A model generated the notes under the pieces. It made no database searches. It was not told the DNA's origin and saw only the letters and a program-made list of their open reading frames with translations. Below, in pieces: positions 8,165 through 16,923 of a stretch of 55,979 nucleotides of DNA. Every line of letters starts with the position of its first letter. Position 1 is the stretch's first letter. A program made the position numbers and the translations under genes. The stretch comes from an uncultured Prevotella sp. (GTDB lineage: Bacteria; Bacteroidota; Bacteroidia; Bacteroidales; Bacteroidaceae): assembly GCA_905236815.1 (NCBI GenBank), contig CAJOPE010000019.1, forward strand, positions 1-55,979, read 5' to 3'.

Positions 8165-8783
8165 GGTATATGTAATAGCAATCGCCGAGGATGTTCCTCA
8201 AGAGGAGTATCGCAACTATATCAATCCGATAAAGACGAGAAGATATGGTCGTCTCTTGAAACGCGCGTTGGTCACAGCTATTAAAGCGATGAAGGACAGC
8301 GGAATAGAACATCCGGATGCAATTATCAATGGTACAGCACTTGGCTGTTGGGAAGAGACAGAGCACCTGTTGGATGCTCTTGCTATGGAAGGTGAGGAAG
8401 TAAGTATGCCTACCCATTTCATGCAATCTACCCATAACACTATAGCAACGATGATTGGTATATACACCAAGAATCATGGATATAACAGTACCTATAGTCA
8501 ACGGGGCATCTCTTTTGAGTGTGCGTTGCTGGATGCATTCCTACAAATGAAAAGCGGAAAGATTAATACCGCTCTTGTGTGCGAGAATGATGAAATTACC
8601 CCTGAGATGCAGCAGATGCTGGAATCAACAGGTTTGAAAGAGGGAGTGGTATGCGACAGGTCTAAGGCGGTAATGCTTTCGACAGATCCCGCTAATGCTC
8701 TTTATGAAATAGAAGATGTGATAATCAAGCATGTTCCTCATCAAGAGGATACTGCTGAAATCAAATATAAGAGATGCAACTGA
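8154..8783 (+). CDS. Chain-length-factor-like KS partner (KS N-terminal type)
   Basis: A 209-residue protein of the short ketosynthase N-terminal type (PF13723-like) found next to KSs in aryl polyene clusters. It has the KS-like VSMPTHFMQSTHNTIA segment, but where a KS carries the catalytic Cys it reads TYSQRGISFECAL, with Gln at the expected place; Gln for Cys is the hallmark of KS-beta/CLF subunits in type II polyketide synthases. Both catalytic histidines are missing because the C-terminal half is absent. It should pair with the KS encoded just upstream (11-nt overlap). The residue alignment was made by eye. Confidence 0.72.
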   Translation: MENKVYVIAIAEDVPQEEYRNYINPIKTRRYGRLLKRALVTAIKAMKDSGIEHPDAIINGTALGCWEETEHLLDALAMEGEEVSMPTHFMQSTHNTIATMIGIYTKNHGYNSTYSQRGISFECALLDAFLQMKSGKINTALVCENDEITPEMQQMLESTGLKEGVVCDRSKAVMLSTDPANALYEIEDVIIKHVPHQEDTAEIKYKRCN

Positions 8784-9124
8784 TAGTATTAGCCATTGTT
8801 CAGTCCTTGTTGTTGAGTGGAGGACAGGTTCTCCTGAAGTTTGCACTTCAGAAGATGCCCGTTTTTTCGTGGACATGGCAGTTCTTCAGTGGTCAGCTCA
8901 CCAATTGGTGGTTTTTGGGATGTGGCATTTGTTATACACTCGCCACAATTCTATGGTTGTATATCATAAAGAATTTCCCATTTTCCATGGCCTATCCGAT
9001 GGTATCTCTGGCTTATGTCTTTGGAATGTTGGCAGCGATCTTCATTTTCCATGAAGAAGTTCCACTTACAAGATGGGCGGGTGTATTGTTGATTATGTTG
9101 GGTTGCATTCTTGTAGCAAAATAA
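8774..9124 (+). CDS. Four-helix SMR/EamA-type membrane protein
   Basis: A 116-residue protein with four hydrophobic helices and the small-multidrug-resistance/EamA pattern: GGQVLLKFAL in helix 1 and a final EEVPLTRWAGVLLIMLGCILV like the last repeat of ArnE/ArnF flippase subunits. It would act as a dimer in the inner membrane. With the GT2 gene further on in the operon it recalls the ArnC plus ArnE/F pair that makes and flips an undecaprenyl-linked sugar, so it may flip a glycolipid donor for the polyene lipid; that role is inferred. Its start overlaps the previous gene by 10 nt. Confidence 0.75.
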   Translation: MQLIVLAIVQSLLLSGGQVLLKFALQKMPVFSWTWQFFSGQLTNWWFLGCGICYTLATILWLYIIKNFPFSMAYPMVSLAYVFGMLAAIFIFHEEVPLTRWAGVLLIMLGCILVAK

Positions 9125-9132
9125 TTGAATAA

Positions 9133-9735
9133 ATGAGAATATTAACTATCTTTTTGTTCTTTGTTGTTTCTCTCCTACCTGTTAGTGCACAGAAACGTGC
9201 CAGTGTGAAGCAGACACAACAGATGGTCAATACGATAAGTCGTTCGGCACAGAATGTTAAAACGATGTCGGGCAATTTCACTCAGACGACAAAGGCTTCC
9301 TATCTCGATGAACCTGCAATCTCTCTGGGTAAGATGAATTATTCCAGTAATGGAAATCTACTTTGGCAGTATACTTCACCTTTCAATTTCACCTTTCAGG
9401 TGACAAATGGTAAGGCATTTTTGAAATCAGGTAAGAAGACAAAAGAGATAAACCTAAAGTCGAGCGCAAATATTCAGAAGATTGCAACAATGGTACAAGG
9501 AAGTATCACAGGAAAGAATCTTCGAAACAACAAGGATTTTTCTGTTGTAATGTTTGTGAATGGCAATGTATGGATAGCAAAGCTCACCCCAAAGAAACCT
9601 CAGATGAAAAAATATATTAAGTCTGTTTCCCTCTATTTTGATAAGACGAAGCAAATTATCAATAAGGTTCAGATGTATCAGATGAGTGGAGATGAGGTAA
9701 CTATCGAGTTTAAAGACGTAAAGGTAACACGCTAA
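9133..9735 (+). CDS. LolA-like outer-membrane lipoprotein carrier
   Basis: A 200-residue exported protein with a signal peptide (MRILTIFLFFVVSLLPVSAQ) and the LolA fold pattern: an early helix, then SGNFTQTTKASYLDEP (the LolA F-x-Q region), a GNLLWQYTSPF strand and repeated amphipathic beta strands. LolA proteins carry a lipid or lipoprotein across the periplasm in a hydrophobic barrel. Aryl polyene clusters usually have such a gene, thought to bring the polyene lipid to the outer membrane; that is the likely role here, beside the exporter at 10891. The housekeeping lolA is expected elsewhere. Confidence 0.85.
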   Translation: MRILTIFLFFVVSLLPVSAQKRASVKQTQQMVNTISRSAQNVKTMSGNFTQTTKASYLDEPAISLGKMNYSSNGNLLWQYTSPFNFTFQVTNGKAFLKSGKKTKEINLKSSANIQKIATMVQGSITGKNLRNNKDFSVVMFVNGNVWIAKLTPKKPQMKKYIKSVSLYFDKTKQIINKVQMYQMSGDEVTIEFKDVKVTR

Positions 9736-9746
9736 AAACCAAAAAG

Positions 9747-10130
9747 ATGAAACTGTTAAATGAAATGTTTTCTATAGTAGGACCAACTGGTAATCTTGTG
9801 AATGTAAACGAGAGGGATTTCAGTGATGTCGACGAATTTACAATTCGTCTTAACCCAGAGCATATCATTTATAAAGCTCATTTTCCAAATCATCCTATTA
9901 CTCCTGGTGTATGTATTATCCGCATCATTCGTGAGTTACTGGAGTTGAAACTAGGAGTAAAACTCGTATTGAAGGAAGTGAAAAACCTGAAGTTTGTGAT
10001 ACCGGTTTCTCCTATAGATGATCCTGAAATTACTATAAAGTGGAATCTCAAGGAGTTCCACGCTAAGGGAAGTGTAGAGGGAAATGACAAGATATATACC
10101 AAGTTTTCATTAATATTTGAGAAAGAATGA
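9747..10130 (+). CDS. FabZ-like 3-hydroxyacyl-ACP dehydratase, ApeI-like
   Basis: A 127-residue hotdog protein with the FabZ/FabA active-site motif in clear form: AHFPNHPITPGV, where the first His is catalytic, followed by the acidic helix IIRELLELKL. It differs from the other hotdog gene at 5728, which lacks the HFP motif, so the two probably do different jobs (chain dehydration, and either a starter-specific dehydration or partnership). In aryl polyene systems two dehydratases are known to work together. It overlaps the glycosyltransferase gene by 4 nt (ATGA). Confidence 0.85.
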   Translation: MKLLNEMFSIVGPTGNLVNVNERDFSDVDEFTIRLNPEHIIYKAHFPNHPITPGVCIIRIIRELLELKLGVKLVLKEVKNLKFVIPVSPIDDPEITIKWNLKEFHAKGSVEGNDKIYTKFSLIFEKE

Positions 10131-10894
10131 CGATTGACGAGATAAAGGAAACCATGAAGCGTGAACGCATCAGCATCGTTATTCCTTCTTATCATAATGA
10201 AGGAACTATTGCAGATGTTGTTTCACGTTGTCTTGTATATACCGATCAAATAATAGTGGTATTGGATGGTGAGCCAGAAAAGTCTCAGCAAGCACTTCTT
10301 GAGGCTGATCTCCATCCTACAATTGTGGCTTACGAGATTAACAAGGGTAAAGGCGATGCTTTGAAGGAAGGTTTTAAGAAAGCTATCCATCAAGGGTATG
10401 AATATGCCATAACTATTGATAGTGATGGTCAGCATTTTCCAGAGGATATTCCTTTGTTTATTGATGCTTTCTTGAAGAATAAGGGAGCAATGATAGTTGG
10501 TGCGAGAAATCTCTCTGCAGATAATATGCCACAAGGAAATACTTTTGCCAACAATTTCTCGAATTTTTGGTTTCATTTCCAGACAGGACTTAATCTGAGT
10601 GATACCCAAAGTGGCTATCGTCTCTATCCATTATCAATGTTGAATAGTGGTTGGCATGTAACTTCCCGCTACGAGAGCGAGCTTGAGTTTCTCGTATATG
10701 CAGCATGGCATGGAGAACAGATTGTCGAAATCCCAATCAGAGTATATTATCCACCTGAGAATAAGCGTGTGAGCAGTTTTCGACCAGTTCGTGACTTCAT
10801 GCGAATAACGATACTGAATACGATTCTCACGACAGGAGCAATCTTCTATTATCTGCCTCATAGAGCTATTAGAAAGTGGAGGAACCGAAAATGA
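10127..10894 (+). CDS. GT2-family glycosyltransferase (DPM/ArnC-like)
   Basis: A 255-residue inverting glycosyltransferase with the GT-A start ISIVIPSYHNEGTIADVV, the acidic metal/nucleotide motif TIDSDGQHFPED (DXD equivalent) and an acceptor region GYRLYPL. A hydrophobic stretch near the C-terminus (about residues 225-245) suggests membrane attachment. Related proteins transfer a sugar to polyprenyl phosphate or directly to a lipid. In this operon it would glycosylate the polyene or make a carrier-linked sugar for it, perhaps with the SMR protein at 8774. Its stop overlaps the following ATG (ATGA). Confidence 0.85.
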   Translation: MTIDEIKETMKRERISIVIPSYHNEGTIADVVSRCLVYTDQIIVVLDGEPEKSQQALLEADLHPTIVAYEINKGKGDALKEGFKKAIHQGYEYAITIDSDGQHFPEDIPLFIDAFLKNKGAMIVGARNLSADNMPQGNTFANNFSNFWFHFQTGLNLSDTQSGYRLYPLSMLNSGWHVTSRYESELEFLVYAAWHGEQIVEIPIRVYYPPENKRVSSFRPVRDFMRITILNTILTTGAIFYYLPHRAIRKWRNRK

Positions 10895-13800
10895 GTCGTT
10901 TCTTTTTACACATTTATGATTTCTTGAGCAAGCATCGTGTGCTAACAGCAGCGGGTTTGCTCTTGTTTTGCTGCATCCTTGTAGTAATGGCTCTTCGTGT
11001 GAATTATGAAGAGGATATTGCCAAATTCCTTCCTATGTCAAAAGACAAGCAGGAACTTGCTGATTTATCGAAGGCGGCTGAGAAACAGAGTAGAATTGCG
11101 ATTTTATTCAGTGAGAAGGATTCTGCAGCTACAGCAAATACAGACTCGTTAGAAGAGGCTATGGAAACGGTAGGTGAGCAGTTGGCTACTCTCCCTCAGA
11201 TTAAGAATTTACAGGTATCTGTCGATGAGAGTCAAATGGAGAAGGTGCTGGACCTTGCTTATCGCAATGCTCCATACTTTCTTACAGATAAAGATCAACA
11301 GCGAATTGAAAAACTGCTTGCAGACAGTAGTTATATCCGAGAGCAGTTAGAGAAAGATAAGCAGCAATTGATTGTTTCCAATGGTATGGCGATGACCACT
11401 TTGAAATATGATCCATTGCATCTTTTCGACCCATTGATGAAACGTTTGCAGAAGGCGAGTCCTGCCCAAACTTTCCAGATTATTGATGGCTATCTTTTCA
11501 CGAAGGATGGTAAACATTCTATGATTACCTTCAATAGTCCTTATGGTTCTAGTGAAACACATAAGAATGCTGAATTGGCAGAAACACTGGATAGTGTACT
11601 TGCGAAGTCGGCAAAGCAATATCCTTCCCTAAGAATAACAGCTATCGGTGCTCCTTTGGTAGCAGTTACCAATGCTCAGCAGATAAAGACAGACTCTTTA
11701 CTTGCATCGGGTGCAGCAGTGTTTCTTATCTTGGGATTATTGATATGGCACTATCGAAGAGTTCAGGATATCTTGTGGATAGGTATTTCCATAGCTTTTG
11801 GATGGTTGTTTGCCTTGGCAGGAATGTCACTTTTTAATGAGAGTGTGTCCATTATTGTTTTAGGTGTGGGTAGTGTTATCATCGGTATAGCAGTTAACTA
11901 TCCGTTGCATTTCCTTGATCACATTCGAGAGGCTGTTGACAAGCGGGATGCCCTCAATGAAATGGTACCACCTTTGTTGATTGGTAATATCACCACCGTT
12001 GCAGCATTTCTTTGTTTGATATTTCTGGATGCACAGGCTATGCGGGATTTGGGCTTGTTTGGAGGTATGATGCTGATAGGAACTATTCTGTTTGTTCTTA
12101 TCTTCCTTCCTGTTTTTGCTTCTATCCCGAAGAATAGGTCTGCGGTTCATAGTATCTCCTTCTTTCCAGAATGCTGGATGTCGGGTAGATTGTCATTTCT
12201 CAAGGGATTGAGATCGAAGACACCAGTATTCATCTCAGTATGCGTGATCACCCTTGTGCTGGGATATTTTTCTTTGCAGACTTCCTTCGATAGCAATTTG
12301 CAGCATATCAACTATATGACTGCTGAACAGAAGGAAGATATGGCGATTATGACAGGTGGTGAGGCAATAAAGTCGACACCTTTTATCGAGAAGAAGGCAT
12401 CTTATGAATATGGATTAAAATGGAGTGAGGAAATGCAGGCTGAATTTGATCGCCAAGTGGGCCGTTTAGGCTTCTCAAATGCGGCATTTGAGCCTTTTAA
12501 ATCAATCGTTTCCAATTCACATCCTCTAACTAAGAAATACGAAGACTTCCAACCCATTCTAAATGAATTGGAAACGCCTGATACCAAGTCGGCAGCAACT
12601 CAATTAGTTGAAGTTCTCAATGATAGTTTCAACTATGTGGGTTTTGTATGTGGATTTGTGGTCTTCTTCTTCCTGTGGGTATCCTTCCGTAGAATCGAAC
12701 TGTCTTTGATGTCATTTCTTCCATTGGCTGTTTCCTGGATTTGGATTTTGGGCTTGATGGAACTCTTCGGAGTTCAGTTCAATATAGTGAACATCATTCT
12801 AGCTACATTCATATTCGGACAAGGCGATGATTATACAATTTTCATTACAGAAGGTCTCTTGTATGAATACACTACAGGAAAGAAACGGCTCGACAGTTAT
12901 AAGAAGAGTGTGATGATGTCTGCTGTTCTGATGTTTATTGGTATAGGAAGTTTAGTTTTTGCAAGTCACCCTGCCTTGAAATCATTAGGAGCAGTAACCG
13001 TTATTGGTATGGCAACCGTTGTGTTGATGGCTTATTATCTACCACCTTTAGTATTCAAGTGGCTGGTAAGGGGAAGAGACTCACATTTCACGAAAGAAGA
13101 TATCCCTTATCCATTGCCATTGACTATTAAGCGATTTGTCTATTCGTTAGGAGCAATGATATTCTTCCTCTGTATGATGTATCTCTTTGTATTGCCATAT
13201 ACATGGTTCTATTTCCATTTCGGAAAGGTGACAGAAGAACGAAAGGTTCGCTATCATGCACTTATTCAGTTTATGAGTAGATGGACAATCAACCATGTAC
13301 CTGGAGTAAAGATGATTATGGAAAATCGGGTAGGAGAGACTTTCGACAAACCTGCTATTGTAGTTTGCAATCATCAGAGTCATCTTGATATTATGTGTCT
13401 GCTGATGCTCACCCCGAAGATAATTTTCCTGACCAATGACTGGGTGTGGCATAATCCTTTCTATGGTGGGGTAATTCATCATGCAGAATATCTACCTGTA
13501 AGTGATGGTATTGCTGCTAATGTGGATAAATTACGTGATCTCTACAATAGAGGTTATAGCATCTGTATATTCCCAGAGGGAACTCGAAGTGTCACCAATC
13601 AGATATTACGATTCCACAAGGGACCTTTCTATCTTGCACAGCAATTAGGCGCAGATGTACTACCAGTCTTCATCCATGGAGTGGGACATGTCTTGCCAAA
13701 GAAAGATTTCATGCTTCGTCAAGGAAGTATCTATGTAGAGGTGCAGAAGCGTATCAAGTTATCAGAGATTATCAAGGAAGAGAAAGATAGTGATTTGGCT

Positions 13801-13929
13801 TTATTGCGAATCACCAATCAGATTCATCATTATTATAAAGAACATTATAAGGAAATTTGCGATCGATTAGAAACAGAAGAGTATATTGACAATTATCGCA
13901 AATTATCAGAATATTATCAGATGCAATGA
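10891..13929 (+). CDS. MMPL/RND-type exporter fused to a PlsC-type acyltransferase
   Basis: A 1012-residue fusion. Residues about 1-780 are an MMPL-like exporter: an N-terminal membrane helix, a periplasmic domain, a block of five helices (about 265-410), a second helix-plus-periplasmic-domain unit and a second block containing GQGDDYTIFITEG. Residues about 790-1012 are a 1-acylglycerol-3-phosphate-type acyltransferase with NHQSHLD (His828, Asp833) and FPEGTRS. In many aryl polyene clusters the exporter and acyltransferase are separate genes. The start at 10891 is preferred over the in-frame GTG at 10876, because it forms ATGA with the previous stop and has a GGAGG eight bases upstream. It likely exports the polyene lipid and acylates it on the cytoplasmic side. 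Confidence 0.88.
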   Translation: MSRFFLHIYDFLSKHRVLTAAGLLLFCCILVVMALRVNYEEDIAKFLPMSKDKQELADLSKAAEKQSRIAILFSEKDSAATANTDSLEEAMETVGEQLATLPQIKNLQVSVDESQMEKVLDLAYRNAPYFLTDKDQQRIEKLLADSSYIREQLEKDKQQLIVSNGMAMTTLKYDPLHLFDPLMKRLQKASPAQTFQIIDGYLFTKDGKHSMITFNSPYGSSETHKNAELAETLDSVLAKSAKQYPSLRITAIGAPLVAVTNAQQIKTDSLLASGAAVFLILGLLIWHYRRVQDILWIGISIAFGWLFALAGMSLFNESVSIIVLGVGSVIIGIAVNYPLHFLDHIREAVDKRDALNEMVPPLLIGNITTVAAFLCLIFLDAQAMRDLGLFGGMMLIGTILFVLIFLPVFASIPKNRSAVHSISFFPECWMSGRLSFLKGLRSKTPVFISVCVITLVLGYFSLQTSFDSNLQHINYMTAEQKEDMAIMTGGEAIKSTPFIEKKASYEYGLKWSEEMQAEFDRQVGRLGFSNAAFEPFKSIVSNSHPLTKKYEDFQPILNELETPDTKSAATQLVEVLNDSFNYVGFVCGFVVFFFLWVSFRRIELSLMSFLPLAVSWIWILGLMELFGVQFNIVNIILATFIFGQGDDYTIFITEGLLYEYTTGKKRLDSYKKSVMMSAVLMFIGIGSLVFASHPALKSLGAVTVIGMATVVLMAYYLPPLVFKWLVRGRDSHFTKEDIPYPLPLTIKRFVYSLGAMIFFLCMMYLFVLPYTWFYFHFGKVTEERKVRYHALIQFMSRWTINHVPGVKMIMENRVGETFDKPAIVVCNHQSHLDIMCLLMLTPKIIFLTNDWVWHNPFYGGVIHHAEYLPVSDGIAANVDKLRDLYNRGYSICIFPEGTRSVTNQILRFHKGPFYLAQQLGADVLPVFIHGVGHVLPKKDFMLRQGSIYVEVQKRIKLSEIIKEEKDSDLALLRITNQIHHYYKEHYKEICDRLETEEYIDNYRKLSEYYQMQ

Positions 13930-15410
13930 AAGAAGTCGTCATCATAGGAAGTGGCCTTGGAGGTCTCTCGTGTGGAGTAGTACTAGCCAAAAATGGCTAT
14001 CATGTTACCATCTTGGAACAGGATTTCCAACCAGGTGGCTGTCTGCAGTGCTTTACCCGAAAAGGGGTGAAATTTGAGACAGGTATGCATTTCATTGGAT
14101 CTGCTGCCGAGGGACAAACCCTTCGTCGCCTGCTTGACTATCTAGAAGTAGATGTGAAACTCTCACAATTAGATAATGAGGCTTACGAGGTAATTTCCTT
14201 GAATGGAAAGCGATATCCTTTCGCAACAGGAAGAGAACGCTTTGTTGAGCGATTGAGTGAGTTGTTCCCAGACCAGAAATCAAATCTCGAGCAGTTCTGC
14301 GATGTTATCGAGGGAGTAGCAAGTGCTTCATCCCTTCATTCTCTGGAGCATACAGAGACTGATGCTGCAGTAAATACTCAGTATATGCTTAGAAGTATCA
14401 ATGATGTTGTGGAGGAAGTGATCACAGACCCCGTACTTCGAAACGTCATTGTAGGTAATCTGCCACTGTATGCTGCAGAAAAAGACAAAACCCCATTCTC
14501 AACTTATGCATTTGTGATGGATTTCTATAATCAGAGTGCATGGAGAGTGGTAGGAGGTAGTGATCACATCGCAACCTCTTTGGTAGCAACTTTGAAGAAA
14601 TATGGTTGCGAGGTGCTTACTCGAATGAAAGTGACAAGCATAGATTGTGATGATAAGAAAGCTACAGGAGTGACTTGCAGTGATGGTAGTATTTTTAAGG
14701 CGGATATCGTTATCAGTGATGCTCATCCTGTAAGAACGATGGAACTATGTTCTTCCTCAATGATTCGTCCTGCCTACCGAAAGAGAGTTGAGGCGATTCC
14801 AAATACAGTAGGAGGTTTTTCTGTTTATCTTCGATTCAAAGAGAATACTGTACCTTATATGAATTACAACTTCTATGGCTATCAGAAAGATACTCCATGG
14901 GATTGTGAGAAATATACTGAGACAACTTGGCCTGAGGGTTATCTCTATATGCATTTCTGCGATGAGGAAAAACAGCAGTATGCCCATAGTGGTGTCATCC
15001 TTTCCTATATGCAGATGAAAGATGTGGAGAAATGGAAGGGAACAAGTATTGGAAGAAGAGGTGCTGATTATGAGCAGTTCAAGAAGGAACATGCTGAACG
15101 CTTGTTGGATGCTTTGGAAAAGGAATTTCCTGGGATTAGAAACCAGATTGCTGAGTATTACACATCTACTCCGCTTACATATCTTGATTATACTGGTACA
15201 GTAGACGGAGGTATGTATGGTGTAGCGAAAGATATCAACCTTGGCCCAGCAGGACGTATACATCATCGTACAAAGGTACCGAATCTTTTACTTACAGGAC
15301 AAAATATAAACAGCCATGGCATTTTGGGAGTGCTGGTAGGAACAATCGTCACCTGTGGAGAACTGCTTACCAGTGAGAAAATAATGGAAGATGTTAAGAA
15401 TGGAAAATAG
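13926..15410 (+). CDS. FAD-dependent oxidoreductase, CrtISO/retinol-saturase-like (copy 1)
   Basis: A 494-residue flavoprotein of the phytoene desaturase/carotenoid isomerase/retinol saturase superfamily. The FAD Rossmann motif is at the N-terminus (VVIIGSGLGGLSCG), followed by GGCLQCF and FETGMHFIG, and the C-terminal flavin motif is LLLTGQNINSHGILG. Relatives isomerise, desaturate or saturate double bonds of long polyenes, so it may tune conjugation or geometry of the product. It begins inside the exporter gene stop (ATGA) and overlaps the next flavoprotein gene. The exact reaction cannot be read from sequence. Confidence 0.85.
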   Translation: MKEVVIIGSGLGGLSCGVVLAKNGYHVTILEQDFQPGGCLQCFTRKGVKFETGMHFIGSAAEGQTLRRLLDYLEVDVKLSQLDNEAYEVISLNGKRYPFATGRERFVERLSELFPDQKSNLEQFCDVIEGVASASSLHSLEHTETDAAVNTQYMLRSINDVVEEVITDPVLRNVIVGNLPLYAAEKDKTPFSTYAFVMDFYNQSAWRVVGGSDHIATSLVATLKKYGCEVLTRMKVTSIDCDDKKATGVTCSDGSIFKADIVISDAHPVRTMELCSSSMIRPAYRKRVEAIPNTVGGFSVYLRFKENTVPYMNYNFYGYQKDTPWDCEKYTETTWPEGYLYMHFCDEEKQQYAHSGVILSYMQMKDVEKWKGTSIGRRGADYEQFKKEHAERLLDALEKEFPGIRNQIAEYYTSTPLTYLDYTGTVDGGMYGVAKDINLGPAGRIHHRTKVPNLLLTGQNINSHGILGVLVGTIVTCGELLTSEKIMEDVKNGK

Positions 15411-16923
15411 AGTATATATAATAGGTGGTGGTCTAGGAGGCCTCTTTTCTGGAGCTTTACTCACGAAAGAAGGTTATAAGGTAACCGTTTTTGAGAAGAA
15501 CCATATTATTGGAGGAGGACTTCAAACTTTTCGCCGTTATGGTACTGGTTTTGAAACAGGTATGCACATGTTGGGTGGCCTTCGTGAAGGACAGTCAATC
15601 AACAAGATATGCAAATACTTGGGAATCTTTGACAAACTAAAGATTCGTGACCTGGATGTTGATTGCATGGATCAGATTACCTATGCCAGCGACGGTAGGG
15701 TCTTGCGCATTCCAGAAGGTCGTGAAGCCTTCACCCGCTATTTCCAGGAACAATTTCCTGATGAGGCAGAAAATGTGAAAGCTTATGTGGATGCTTTATA
15801 TGCAATGGTTGACCAGATAGATTTCTATTATCTTCGTACCACAAATGACCACATCTTTACTCATTCTGAATCTTTTTTCTGGCCTGCAGACCAGTTTGTT
15901 GCTCATTATATCAAGGATGAGAAACTCCGTGATATTCTCGGATATATGAATCCAATGTATGGTGGATACGAAGGACACACACCAGCCTATATCCATGCTC
16001 TGATCAATGTTCTATATATTGATGGACCTTCCCGTTTTGAGGGAAATAGCCAGCAGATGGCTGATGCTCTGGCAGAAGTAATCCAAGTGGGTGGAGGAGA
16101 AGTGCTGAATAATAGCGAAGTAACGCATGTCACTATTGAGGAGCGACAGGTAAAAGGCATTGAGGTTAATGGAAAAACTGTTGAGATTTCTCCAGAAGAT
16201 GATATAAAGGTTGTTTGTAGTATTCATCCTGCAGCTTTATTGAAAATTACAGATGAGAAGGCTTTCCCTAAGTCCTACCGTACACGTATAACTGAAGCTC
16301 CAAATAGTTATAGTTCCTTCTGCGTATATGTGGTTTTCAAGCCAGAAACATTTCCATATATAAATCATGTGTGTTATTATCAGGATGATTACGGATATGT
16401 ATGGAACTTTGACCAGTATGATGAAGACAACTTCCCTAGAGGGTTCCTTTATCTTACACCTGCCGAGGAAAATCAAGGAAAGTATGCCACTAAGCTCATC
16501 TGTAATTGTCCGATGACTATTGATGTTTGTGAAAAATGGTCAGATACAAAGTCGGGCCATAGAGGACCTGAATACGAAGCATGGTGCAGGAAGATTGCAG
16601 ATAAGTTCATAGATAAACTAGAACAACTTTATCCAGGCTTCCGAGATAGAATAGCTCATATATTTACATCGTCACCATTGACAATTCGTGATTACTACAA
16701 CGAACCAGATGGTGCACTTTATGGCATTCACAAGGATTGCGTCAATATCGCAGAGGGACAGGTTCCTGTATTTACCAAAGTTCGCAACCTATTTATGACG
16801 GGACAGAATGTGAATCTTCATGGCTTCTGTGGTGTTCCTTTGACAGCAATCAATACAACAGAGGCGATTGTGGGTATGAATAAAGTTACCAACAAAATTA
16901 ACGAATTTAATGCACAGATTTAA
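15400..16923 (+). CDS. FAD-dependent oxidoreductase, CrtISO/retinol-saturase-like (copy 2)
   Basis: A protein of about 507 residues paralogous to the preceding gene: the same N-terminal motif (VYIIGGGLGGLFSG), GGGLQTFRR, FETGMHMLG and C-terminal LFMTGQNVNLHGFCG. An in-frame ATG at 15391 adds three residues; 15400 is chosen because it aligns with the start of copy 1. The pair probably arose by tandem duplication and may act as a heterodimer or on two different bonds. It overlaps copy 1 by 11 nt and the hydrolase gene by 14 nt. Confidence 0.84.
   Translation: MENRVYIIGGGLGGLFSGALLTKEGYKVTVFEKNHIIGGGLQTFRRYGTGFETGMHMLGGLREGQSINKICKYLGIFDKLKIRDLDVDCMDQITYASDGRVLRIPEGREAFTRYFQEQFPDEAENVKAYVDALYAMVDQIDFYYLRTTNDHIFTHSESFFWPADQFVAHYIKDEKLRDILGYMNPMYGGYEGHTPAYIHALINVLYIDGPSRFEGNSQQMADALAEVIQVGGGEVLNNSEVTHVTIEERQVKGIEVNGKTVEISPEDDIKVVCSIHPAALLKITDEKAFPKSYRTRITEAPNSYSSFCVYVVFKPETFPYINHVCYYQDDYGYVWNFDQYDEDNFPRGFLYLTPAEENQGKYATKLICNCPMTIDVCEKWSDTKSGHRGPEYEAWCRKIADKFIDKLEQLYPGFRDRIAHIFTSSPLTIRDYYNEPDGALYGIHKDCVNIAEGQVPVFTKVRNLFMTGQNVNLHGFCGVPLTAINTTEAIVGMNKVTNKINEFNAQI

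Noticed and set aside
10876..10890. GTG start for the exporter fusion
   Set aside because: The ATG at 10891 overlaps the previous stop (ATGA) and has GGAGG upstream; the five extra residues do not look like a signal or helix.
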